Positions 10,950 to 20,412 of a DNA stretch of 64,000 nt are shown here, piece by piece. The DNA comes from Guadua angustifolia. Lineage: Eukaryota > Streptophyta > Magnoliopsida > Poales > Poaceae. The notes beneath the pieces are model-generated. The model saw nothing but the letters and a program-made list of their open reading frames with translations, was not told where the DNA came from and ran no database searches. Position numbers and translations under genes: made by a program. The DNA lies in NCBI GenBank assembly GCA_036346375.1, contig CM070500.1, positions 70,436,525 to 70,500,524 on the forward strand, written 5' to 3'. The stretch's first letter is position 1, and the number at the start of each line of letters is the position of its first letter.

Positions 10950-11617
10950 GGGTGCGTTTGATTGTCTGGATAAGATTCAATAAGATATGGTCATTCAGCA
11001 TGGATAAGATAGAGCTATTCAGGTGACTGTTTGGTTGGGTGGATAGAGATGACCCAATTTTTTGTTTGGTTGGATGGATGAGAATAGATAGGATGAGCCA
11101 ATTTTTTGTTTGGTTGGATGAATGAGGATGATGGGCTAGTTGTAATCAAGATTTGAAAATTCGATTTGAAATTTTTGGACAAAAAATTGACTAAAATTTG
11201 AATTTTTGGATAAAATTTGATAGAAATCTGAATATTTGAACAAAATTTGACTGAAATTTGAATTTTCAAACAAAAATCGAACTTTTGAAAAAAAAATTGA
11301 TAAAAATTGAATTTTCAGACAAAAATTTAATTTTTAGACAAATTTTGACTAAAAGTTTGAATTTTTTGACAAAATTTGAATGTAATCGAGTACACTTTGG
11401 TGAAATTTGAATTTGACCGAGTACACCTCTTCATGCAACAAACTGAATAAGCCCGTTCGGTCTTGTTTTGGATGGATCTATTCAATATCTTGAGGGAATA
11501 TTTCAAAAAAACTAGATGACCATATCTCATCCATCCACTCATCTAAATAATTAGATGACTCCAAATCTATGGATGGTCATATTCCATCCACCCTTATCTA
11601 CCTAACTAAAGACGACC
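10950..11617. mobile_element. Tourist-like (PIF/Harbinger) MITE
   Basis: A 668-bp element between TTA target duplications (10947-10949 and 11618-11620), the duplication made by PIF/Harbinger transposases. Left end GGGTGCGTTTGATT; the right-end complement GGTCGTCTTTAGTT is a diverged match, and the subterminal GATAAG...ATATGGTCAT blocks also pair. The interior (11,140-11,400) is a degenerate array of AAATTTGAATTTTTGGACAAA-like units. No coding capacity. It is longer than most Tourist MITEs. The sequences just outside (10,790-10,946 and 11,621-11,700) are also partly complementary, so it may sit inside an older element. Confidence 0.7.
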
Positions 11618-11620
11618 TTA

Positions 11621-12018
11621 AAAACCAAGCTATTTAAAAAAACTTAGTAGCTTTTTTAAAAACTGAAAATAACTTTATACTCTTCAGATAAGGCCTTTAT
11701 CAGCAAAGAGCACTCGGAAGCATAGTCATCACACTCGGATCGGACCCATATGTCTCACGTCACTGATCACACTCCTCAGACCGGTCGGTTACCCGTTGAT
11801 CCGTGTGTTTTATTATAATATGAATAGTGCTTCAATATATTATATTTTTATAAATTATAAGTAAGCGAGGCGATAAATAATCATCATTCACTCTTCTTTC
11901 ATGATTTAATATTTATATAACGTTTAAATAGTGATGCATAGAAATGCATCCCTTATAATATTTATAAGTATATATAATGGGCGATAATGCATAAAAAACT
12001 AGCATGCCCTATATCGTG
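11621..12018. other. AT-rich spacer before the copia array
   Basis: No gene seen. It contains a short GC segment (11,700-11,810) and AT-rich sequence with TTATAATATTTATAAGTATATATAA-like runs. Ends abruptly where homology to the copia 3' internal region begins. Confidence 0.4.
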
Positions 12019-12425
12019 TGCTTTTGGTTGTGTTTGTTGCATTTGCTTGTTACATTTGTTGCACCTGTTATACTTATGAATGCTTGTTTTGATCTTTGTC
12101 GTACTAGTGATGCTTATGAACCTTGATTGCTTATGATGTGTGTTCTCTATATTAATGCAATTTGTTATTTGTGTGCTCCATGCCATGCCATAATTATTTG
12201 CATGATTAATTGTTAATTTCTTGCTATTCTCTCACGGATGAAAAGAAATAGGGGGGTTTTCGCCAAAATTTCCTGTAAATATGTGCATTTGAGATTCCAC
12301 TCAAAATCTTCTAATGCACACATTTAGGAGGAGCTCCACCATATGTTTGGTATTCAAAAGATAATCTCATTTCAATATTTATAAATCTAATCGTGTAGTC
12401 ATCAATTCACCAAAAAGAGGGAGAT
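12019..12425 (+). mobile_element. Truncated copia 3' internal fragment with PPT
   Basis: Nearly identical to 47,501-47,909, the region just upstream of the 3' LTR of the large copia element, including its polypurine tract. It precedes the interrupted LTR at 12,426. A complete element should have host DNA and a target duplication here, not internal sequence. So a second copy sharing this LTR once lay upstream and was truncated at 12,018. TATCG at the junction is also present near the matching point of the full-length copy, suggesting microhomology. Confidence 0.85.
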
Positions 12426-12754
12426 TGAAAGTGCATCTAGACCCTTTAAAGATTTTGGTGAATAATGACAACAGGATTAAGTGACTAATGAGATTTGTAA
12501 GCTATGTTAGCAGATTATCGCATCCGGTGATAAAGTCTTGAAGCAAAGGGTCACCCTCAAAATAAATGAGAAGAAGGCATTTTTAGACTTAATATTGTGC
12601 ATGTATTTTATTTTTTTTATTGAGTCTAAGGATAGCCGTACTATAAAGAGGGATATGACGAGAAATAGCTTTAGAATGACTCTATGTGCTCAATGATGGA
12701 TCCTAGTAGTCAAAAGTGTCAAAATATCTAGTCTTAGAAGCATTTTGCTCAAAT

Positions 12755-13062
12755 CCATTCGGAGTATCCGAGCTTGAGTTCGGAATGTCTGAACTTACCC
12801 TCTCTGTTAGTTCTGAAAAATCTTCATTCGGAATGTCCGAAGATATCTTCGGAGTATCTGAGTGGACCCTCTCTGTTAGAATTAGAAATTGTCAATTTTG
12901 AGCTAAGTCCTATTCGGACTGTCCGAAGATTTCTTCGGAGTATCCGAGCCCTCAGAGTATCCGAACACTTCGGACTGTCCGAATAAATGTTCGGACTATC
13001 TGAACTGGGTCACTCTATCACTCGTTATTCAACCTGTTCGGACTATCCGAACTGACTCGGGG
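12755..13062. repeat. Array of TTCGGA-N3-TCCGAA palindromes in LTR A
   Basis: About ten units of the form GTTCGGACTATCCGAAC or diverged versions (TTCGGAATGTCCGAA, TTCGGAGTATCCGAG) are scattered over 300 bp upstream of the TATA box. Arms of 6-7 bp flank a 3-nt centre. The same motif recurs at 24,970-25,045, 42,045-42,125, 45,630-45,685, 48,245-48,545 and 49,255-49,315. Confidence 0.85.
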
Positions 13063-13092
13063 CTGAGTTAAAACGGTTAGTTTTGGGAGGGC

Positions 13093-13098
13093 TATAAA
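13093..13098 (+). promoter_or_regulatory. Copia LTR TATA box (LTR A)
   Basis: TATAAA in the context GGGCTATAAATG; the same context is conserved in the 3' LTR at 48,581. It lies about 670 bp into the LTR and just downstream of the palindrome array, consistent with the U3/R boundary region. Confidence 0.65.
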
Positions 13099-13305
13099 TG
13101 TCTATCCCATCTCACCTACCAACACAGTACATCATTCCAAAAATTTATTGCACTTCCTCATCCTCTTAAGCTCTAGCATTCACTCCCCTTTTGAGCTTTG
13201 AGTCTTGAATCAATAGAGGGAGAGTGAGAAGAAAGATTGAGAGATTGAAGAGTCCTAGATCCATCTTGAGCACCGAGTTCATTCTCTCACGGATTTCTCG
13301 CCAAT

Positions 13306-13964
13306 TGACGATGGCTGGGCGTCCCTTGACCGGTCAGCGCACGGTCAGCGGGCCCCCGAGCTCGGGAGGCCCCGACCACAACCTGGGCGTATGACGAGGC
13401 TCTCGACCTAGAGCGCGAATGACCCCGGGCACTGCTTCGCACGACCTTGAGCTCGGGTCGGATCTCGTTTGTGCCGGAGCCCCCTTGGATTCCGGAACGT
13501 GCGTCTCCTTGGCGGTTACCAAGACGTGGGATCGTGGGGAGTGAAGCAGGTGCGCGCGACAAGTCCGGAACGGTTACTGCCAGCCCTCAATGCGCATGAA
13601 GACCATTACCCGGGAATACCTCCCGTCCGTTACAGGCGGGGAGGATATAAGGCTAAGGGTGCACAGCCTGAGGGACAGGACACCAAAAGCTCGGGCATTA
13701 GACACTACTATTGTTGAGCTTGAGCTATAACATACCTCTGTACTCGAGAGCAACAAAGATCACCGCCACAAGGCAACTGGAGTAGAGCTATTACCTTCAC
13801 AGGGGCTCGAACCAGTATAAACCCTCGCCTCACGCACGTTGTCGCCTAGCTCTGACCTTTCGGTGCGTCAAGTTCCTTCCTTCATTGAGCCAAGCTCTGC
13901 TCGGGTCCCAAGTCTCACTAACCCCCGTTTCAATTTCCGCGGTTGGCAATCCCGATCGTCGACA
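13306..13964 (+). repeat. Gypsy-1 5' LTR
   Basis: Starts TGACGATGGCTGGGCG and ends CCCGATCGTCGACA. A TATAA box at 13,646-13,650 (context AGGATATAAGG) and a GAACCAGTATAAACCC block at about 13,808 are shared with the 3' LTR. It is followed two bases later by the primer binding site. Confidence 0.95.
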
Positions 13965-13966
13965 AC

Positions 13967-13984
13967 TGGCGCCCACCGTGGGGC
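13967..13984 (+). other. Gypsy-1 primer binding site
   Basis: TGGCGCCCACCGTGGGGC directly downstream of the 5' LTR. This PBS type is found in Tat-lineage elements; I recall tRNA-Arg being assigned as primer but have not verified it against a tRNA sequence. Confidence 0.75.
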
Positions 13985-14031
13985 ACGATAGCTTCGCTCA
14001 TTCGCAGGAAAAGCGCCAGGATCTTAGGAGC

Positions 14032-15890
14032 ATGGCGCGCTTCATCGACGGACATTCCTCGAGCGTGGGTTCGGGCGCGGACTCTGACTCCGCGTCCCTG
14101 TTTTCGCCCTCGCCACCGCCACACGAAACGCATGTTTTGATGGCGGACAGCCATGGCGCAGACGCGGCCGCAGACGGCCGTGACCCGCAGACCCCTGAGG
14201 ATGCTCGCCGGATGGTGCATGTCGCCATCAACCAAGCCATAACCGCCGTCCGACGGGAGGACCAGGAGAAGGCCGGTACATCTCTGGCGTCGAGCTTCCT
14301 CCTTCAGAGAACGCCTCGCGCTTCTCGCCGGATCATGGCGATCCCGATAGGGCGAGGTCGAACTCTTTGCCGAGCCACGGCGAAGAGCTCGACGGCTGCG
14401 AGCGAGGTCATACCACCGCAATACCGAAGCCATCACTCAGGGACCCACTCCCTGAGAAGTGACGACAACTCATCACGTTGTCACCAGCGCACCCGTAGGT
14501 TGCCCCCCGCGCAGGGGACGCCCTCCCGCCAGCAGCGGTCTCGGGACATGGCTTTGACGCCGCCACGCCACCGCTGCGAGCACCAACCCGGCGGTCGGTA
14601 TGAACCGAGCTTTACGAGCTCGGCGACGGCCAGCAGTGAATTGGGGGGCCTCTCCCCGGATATTCCGCCCAGGCGCCGCAGGGTCCAGGATCGCCTGCGC
14701 TACCTCCCAGGCGACTCCCGTGCGCAGCGTCGTGGTCGTTCTCGTCAAAGGTCGGGCCGCCGAGGTAGCCTCGACTCCGAGTCCGGCAGCAGTGAGGACC
14801 TCATCAGTGATGACTACACCCGGCGTGCACCTGTCCCGACCTACGGCTGCATGGCGTACTCCGACAACCTTCGTCACGTGCACTGGTCGGCTCGATTTAA
14901 GCCGGCATTGATAGAGCGCTTCGACGGGACCAAAAACCCCGACGAGTTCCTATCTATCTACTCGACCGCCATCCTGGCGGCCGGAGGCGATGAGCTCGTG
15001 ATGGCGAATTACCTCCCGACCGTGCTGGACGGTGCCGCACGGACCTGGCTCTTCAACCAGAAGCCTGGTACCTTCAGGTCGTGGCGCCAAATCCAGAGCG
15101 CCCTCCGCTCCAACTTCCAGAGTTGCTATGAGCGACCAGGGAGGGAGAAAGACCTGGATCGCATCATCCAGGGCAAGAACGAGCCGCTTCGTGACTTCGT
15201 GCGGTGGTTTATCCGCACGAGGAACCTGATCCCGAGCATCTCCGACGAAGCCGTCATAAAAGCTTTCAAGTTCGGCGTCCGCGACCGGCGCTTTTCGAGG
15301 ACACTGAAATCACCTCGAGGCTCAGCGTCAACAAGCTTTTCCGTATGGTGGAGCGGTATCGCGGATCTGAACGACGCCGTCTGGCCGGAAGCGTGACTAT
15401 GACCAGGTAAGCTTGGTGCGAACCCCACGAGGCGGCCTATCCAACTCCAAGGCGCCACCATGGCGCCAAGAACCAAGAAGCGGAAGCGATCACAGAGCAG
15501 CGTGGCGGACCGCCACGGTGATCGTTTGGTGGGCGGCCAGTAAGAAGGTCCTTGAAGTCCGAGATCAAGCTCGGGAAGGATCCCGACCTCGTCAAGGGCG
15601 GCCTCGACCTCGTCAAGTGCAGAGCCAGCCCCAGCAGGAGGGCCGGCGACCTGGGCCCCGACGGGCTGATGCCCGACCGCAGGGGGCCGAGGGGCGCCCA
15701 GGCTACGATGAATCAAAGTTCTGCCTATTTCATAGGGCAGCCGGCCACGACCTGCGAACTTACGAGGCTTGGCGGGGGCAAGTCGAAGCCTTTACGATGG
15801 CCAAGGGAAATGCCCGTGCTCAAAAAGAAGACGTCCAGCCGGATAGGGTGAACACCGGGGCGGACCCTGACGACCTCGACTTGGAGTTCC
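14032..15890 (+). pseudogene. Gypsy-1 gag (frameshifted)
   Basis: Capsid-type Gag, which would assemble the cytoplasmic virus-like particle that packages element RNA. The first ATG after the PBS in the long frame is 14,032 (MARFIDGHSSS). The N-terminal 270 residues are Arg/Ser-rich and low complexity; the retrotransposon gag domain follows (RFDGTKNPDEFL, then WLFNQKPGTFRSW and REKDLDRIIQGKNEPLRDFV). The frame is lost near 15,295, where the other gypsy copy continues in a different frame, and a stop comes at 15,394-15,396. The downstream part (about 15,413-15,890) is open in other frames and contains a zinc-knuckle-like CLFH....GHDL whose last Cys is replaced. Non-functional. Confidence 0.85.
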
Positions 15891-16067
15891 AAAGAGGCGG
15901 CGCGCCAGATCGATGTTATCTTCTATGCTCGTCACTTACGACCCGGTCGCGAGCTCAAGGCCGCCTCGCGGGCCATCTACCAGGTCACCGCCGGGAAGCC
16001 CATCGAGCAGCATTGCAAGTGGGCTGGGGCCACCATCACCTTCTCTCCGGAGGACGCACTCCAAGGT

Positions 16068-16523
16068 ATGGCTCGAGATCTGAAGACCGCCTTGGTCGTG
16101 ACCCCGACCATCAGCAACACCGCGGTCGGTCGTGTCATGGTCGATGGCGGTAGTTCCCTTAACTTGCTGCAGGCTGGAGCGCTTGACCGGATGCAAATTC
16201 CCCGGTCGAAGGTCAAGAACATCGCTGTCCCCTTCTTCGGGATTGTCCCTGGAAGCTCGTCCATCCCTTTGGGGCAGGTGGTCTTGCCCGTCACCTTCGG
16301 CGACTTAACCAACTTCCGCACCGAGCTGATCACTTTCGAGGTGGTCGAGGGGGACCTCCCGTACAACGCCATCCTTGGGCGGCCTGCCTTGGTCAAGTTC
16401 ATGGCGGCCAACCACTATGGCCATCGGTGTATGAAGCTGCCTGGTCCAAACGGCGTCATAACCGTGCGGGGTGACCTACAGGCGGCACACGGATGCGAGA
16501 CCAAGGCCTTGGCCCTTGCTTAA
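16068..16523 (+). pseudogene. Gypsy-1 aspartic protease
   Basis: Retropepsin-like protease that would cut the Gag-Pol polyprotein. The active-site motif appears as VDGGSSLNLL at about residues 26-35 of the open segment, with the ILGRPAL motif typical of the second half of the fold about 80 residues later. The open frame starts inside the domain and ends at 16,521-16,523. The RT frame downstream (16,733) is not in phase with it, so at least one frameshift separates protease from RT. The other gypsy copy has the same domain at 33,632-32,870 (-). Confidence 0.85.
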
Positions 16524-16732
16524 TATCTTTTCCCAGCCGAGGCCCAGGCGGCGAGTGAAGCGCTTCGTCGGGGCGGCGATCCAACCAATGGGCGACAAAG
16601 GCTGTGCCGCTCAAGGAGAGCGACCCGGCCAGATGCATCCACGTTTCGGCCAAGCTGAGTTCCAAATAGGAACTCGAGCTCGTCACTTTCCTCCGCACCA
16701 ACAAGGGCATATTCGCTTGGGAACCCGCGGAC

Positions 16733-18553
16733 ATGCCTGGCATCCCGAGGGAAGTGATCGAGCACAAATTGCAGGTGAGACCCGACTCTCGACCTGTGCG
16801 CCAGAAGCTGCGTCATTTCTCCCCCGAGAAAGTCGCAGTCATCAAGGAGAATCTCGACAAGCTCTTGAAGGCTGGTTTCATTCGTGAGATCGACTACTCC
16901 GAGTGGTTGGCCAACCCGGTCATTGTCCAGAAGAAGGGCAGAAAGTGGAGAATGTGCGTGGACCACACTGGGTTGAACTCGGCATGCCCGAAGGACAACT
17001 TCCCGCTCCCGCGCATCGATCAAATCGTCGACTCCACCGCGAACGCCAAGATGCTGAGCTTCTTGGATGCCTATTTAGGGTATCACCAGAGCAAGCTGGC
17101 GGTTGACGACGAGAGCAAGACGTCATTCATCACCCCGTTCGGCACCTACTGCTACACGACTATGTCATTTGGTCTGCGCAATGCGGGGGCCACGTTCCAG
17201 CGTCTGATGACCAAGACGTTCGACCCTCAGATCGGTCGCAACCTTGAGGTCTACGTGGACGACATCATCGTCAAGAGCCCCTCCGAAGGCGACCACGTTC
17301 GAGACCTCGAAGAAACCTTCAACAACCTGAATAGGCACAAGATCAAGCTCAATCCCGAGAAGTGCGTGTTCGATGCCGCATCGGGGAAGGTGCTCGGCTA
17401 CATGATCGGAGGCTCGGGGGTTGGCTCGAACCCAGAGAAGATCGAGGCGATTGAGAAGATGGCGCCCCCGACCTATGTCAAGCAGGTGCAGAGCCTCACC
17501 GGCCGCATGGCCGCCCTCAACAGATTCATCTCGAGGCTCGGCGAATGTGGGCTTCCGTTCTTCAGGGCTCTGCGCAAGCAAGGGGGCTTCGAGTGGACCT
17601 CGGAGGCACAACGGTCCTTCGACGAGCTGAAGGTATACCTATCAACCCCACCCCTGCTTACGACCTCGCAACCCGGCGAGAGGTTGCTGCTCTACCTTGT
17701 GGCCACCACCAGTGTCGATCTTTATTACGCTCGTGGCGAGCGGGATCCCAAAGAAGACCCGATCTATTATGTCGTGAAGTCTTGCACGGCCAAAGGCGCT
17801 ACCCGCAGTACAAAAGCTGCCAGACGCTCTCCTCATGGCCAGCGCAAGCTTCGACATTATTTCGTGCACACTCCGTGGTTGTCTGAGCAATTTTCCACTC
17901 GGGGACATCTTATGGAACCAGAGGGCGGCAGCGACGCCAAGTGGGCTATGGGTTGGCGGCATTCGATGTCGGTCGTAGCTCGAACGGCCATCAAATCGCA
18001 AGTGCTTGCCGACTTCGTGGTCGAGCAGACGTCGCAACCTGCGCCCGAGCCCGAGGTCGAGGAGGAAAAACCCTGGACCATGTTCTTCAATGGCTCGAGG
18101 TCCTTCAAACGCTCGGGGGCTGGAATTCTCATTCTCACCTCACACGGCGACCACTTGAGGTACGTAGTTCGCTTTGGGTTTCCAGCGACCAACAACGTGG
18201 CCGAGTATGAAGCTCTCTTGGCGGTCCTACGAGCTTGCAAGGCGTTGGGCGTACGTCGGTTGGTCGTCAAAGGCGACTCCCAGCTCGTTGTCAATCAGTA
18301 CAACAAAGAGTACCAGTGCTCGGAAGACTCGATGGCGAAGTACCTAGCCGAAGTGCGCAAGATGGAGAAATGGTTTCAGAACCTGGAGCTCCAGCACATA
18401 CCCAGGAGAGATAACTCGAGTGCCGACTCCCTCTCCAAGCTCGCCTCTTCCGACGATGAGGTCCCGCCCGATGTCATCCTGGAGATGTTGGCGGCTCCCT
18501 CGATCTCCGACCAAGAGGTCTTGCTCGCTGTGGTCGAAGGTATTCCCTCCTGA
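16733..18553 (+). pseudogene. Gypsy-1 reverse transcriptase and dual RNase H
   Basis: A 606-residue open segment. RT motifs run in order: CVDHTGLNSACPKDNFPLPRID (palm entry), LSFLDAYLGYHQ, SFGLRNAGATFQRLM and the catalytic YVDDIIVKS (about residue 174), then GVGSNPEKIEAI. The first RNase H (about residues 320-410) is open but out of register with the other copy (a run beginning VDLYYARGERDP), meaning compensating indels have scrambled it. The second, archaeal-type RNase H is recognisable: MFFNGSRSF, NNVAEYEAL, VVKGDSQLVVNQ and SADSLSKLAS, the Tat-lineage hallmark. The frame stops at 18,551-18,553 (TGA) where the other copy has a Trp, a G-to-A nonsense change. Integrase continues in the same frame. 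Confidence 0.92.
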
Positions 18554-19790
18554 GCTGAACCAATTCATAATTTCCTTGCAAGGGGCGACCTACCGCCCGA
18601 TCCCGCCGAAAGGAGCAAGATCAAACGCCGGGCAAGTTTATACACGCTCGTCGAGGGGGCGCTCTACAGGCGAAATGTTTCCGGCATTCTGACGCGGTGC
18701 ATCTCTACGGAGGAGGGTAAGTACCTGTTGAATGATATCCATTCAAGCCTCTGTGGAGCACATTCTTCGTACAGGACTATGGTCGGCAAGGCATTCCGTG
18801 TGGGGTATTATTGGCCTTCGGCGCTTCAGGATGCCCGTGATATTGTCCGCACCTGTCGAGCATGCCAGTTTCACGCCCGGAAGTTGCATCAACCCGCATA
18901 CGCGCTTCAGACTATCCCGCTTGCTTGGCCCTTCTCGACATGGGGGCTGGACATCCTCGGCCCTTTTCCTCAGGCGGTCGGGGGCAAGAAGTTCCTGTTC
19001 GTTGCTGGTGACACCTTTACCAAGTGGATTGAAGCTGAGCCGGTCTCGACCATCACTGCTCGGGCGGCTGTCCGTTTCTTCCGCTTGTTCGTGGTTACCA
19101 GGTACGGGGTCCCATGCAAAATTATCACTGACAATGGTACTCAGTTTACCAGTGAGTTATTCCAGGAGTTTTGCGAGGACCTCGGCATCAAGGTATGCTT
19201 TGCTTCAGTGGCTCACCCTCAGAGCAACGGAGCGGCGGAACACGCCAACGGACAAATCGTCCAGGACGTCAAGAAACGAGTTGCAGATGAGCTCGAACGC
19301 TACGGCAAGACCTGGATGGTGGAACTTCCCACCGTCTTATAGTCTATCCGCACTACCCGCGATCGGCCGAGCCACGTGGTCCACCCCTTCCAAACTGTTC
19401 GATCTTGAAGCCGCCCCGCCTCCCGAGGTTACGTTGGGCTCGCCAGGTCGGCAGTGGTCGACCAGTCGACTTGAGCACGAACGGTCTCGACCTTACCCTC
19501 GCAGAAGAAGTAAGATGTCGTGCCTCGCTACGATCAACGATTACCGCAAGCTCTTCGCAGACATGCGTCTCGGTCGCATCTGACCTAGGAAGCTCCTTGT
19601 TGGGGACCTAGCCTCGAGACGGATTCGGGGCTCGCCCAACACCAACAAGCTATCCTCATGATGGGAGGGCCCTATAGAGTCGCTTTCAACAGATCGCCGG
19701 GGCTTACTCTATTGGCGATGCCGATGGCAGAGAACTCTCTAGCTCGTGGAACATAGATCAGCTTCGGAAGTTTTATGTGTAATTTCTATA
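18554..19790 (+). pseudogene. Gypsy-1 integrase
   Basis: In phase with the upstream RT frame. The zinc-binding HHCC region ends in TCRACQFHARK. The catalytic D,D,E triad is visible: GLDILGPF, then IITDNGTQF, then NGAAEHANGQ. A nonsense codon at 19,340-19,342 (TAG) replaces a Trp present in the other copy (PTVL-W-SIRTT). Further frameshifts break the C-terminal part, but a GPY-like EGPYR segment is recognisable near 19,665. The enzyme would insert element cDNA into nuclear DNA; this copy cannot. Confidence 0.9.
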
Positions 19791-20412
19791 CCTTACTTTT
19801 CAATAAAGCTGTTCTTTTATTCTCGATCTTTACTTGTTTTCTTTGTTGACTATGCACTATAATTATTCTCCGAGACTTTTTCGAGCGCGATCTTCGTGCC
19901 CTACGCATTCGCTCTTGGTCTGAGCGTCACGAGCTTAACGTTCGCCCCCAGTGGTCGAGCTAAGCGTAAGCCGAATCTCTTCACAATCCGGCTCTTCCCT
20001 GTGCTCGGGCTCGAGCCGAAGCCTCGCAGTTTTGACCATTGAGCAGTGCGCGCGGTCATGGTCGTGATTCGAACGTTAGTCTGGGTGTGCCCATCTCTTT
20101 ATCGAGCTCGCTTTTGTCACGTCCTTTCCCTGCGCACTTTTCCTCAACTCTGCAAGTCTTGGCCATTTTCCTGCGTCTAACTCTTGAGCCCAAGACCGGC
20201 GTTGCTCGACCTTGGACCCAACGGGGGCTGGATGCGGATATCCTATCGGCGCACGACCTAAGGGGCATAACTAAACGTGAAAAGGGCAAACTCCAAATAT
20301 CCTCGACTATGAATTTAAATCAAGACAAGATTTCTTTGTTCTCCAAAAGGAATCTAGCTTTGTTAGAACTTTTTGTTTTAAGTATTTTTTACAGGTCGAC
20401 CGGCGAGTTCAT
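19791..20412. other. Gypsy-1 spacer between pol and antisense gene
   Basis: Noncoding in both directions as far as I can see. It begins with a T-rich stretch (TTTTCAATAAAGCTGTTC near 19,798) that contains an AATAAA-type polyadenylation signal on +, where pol transcripts could end, and leads into the 3' end of the convergent accessory gene. Confidence 0.5.
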
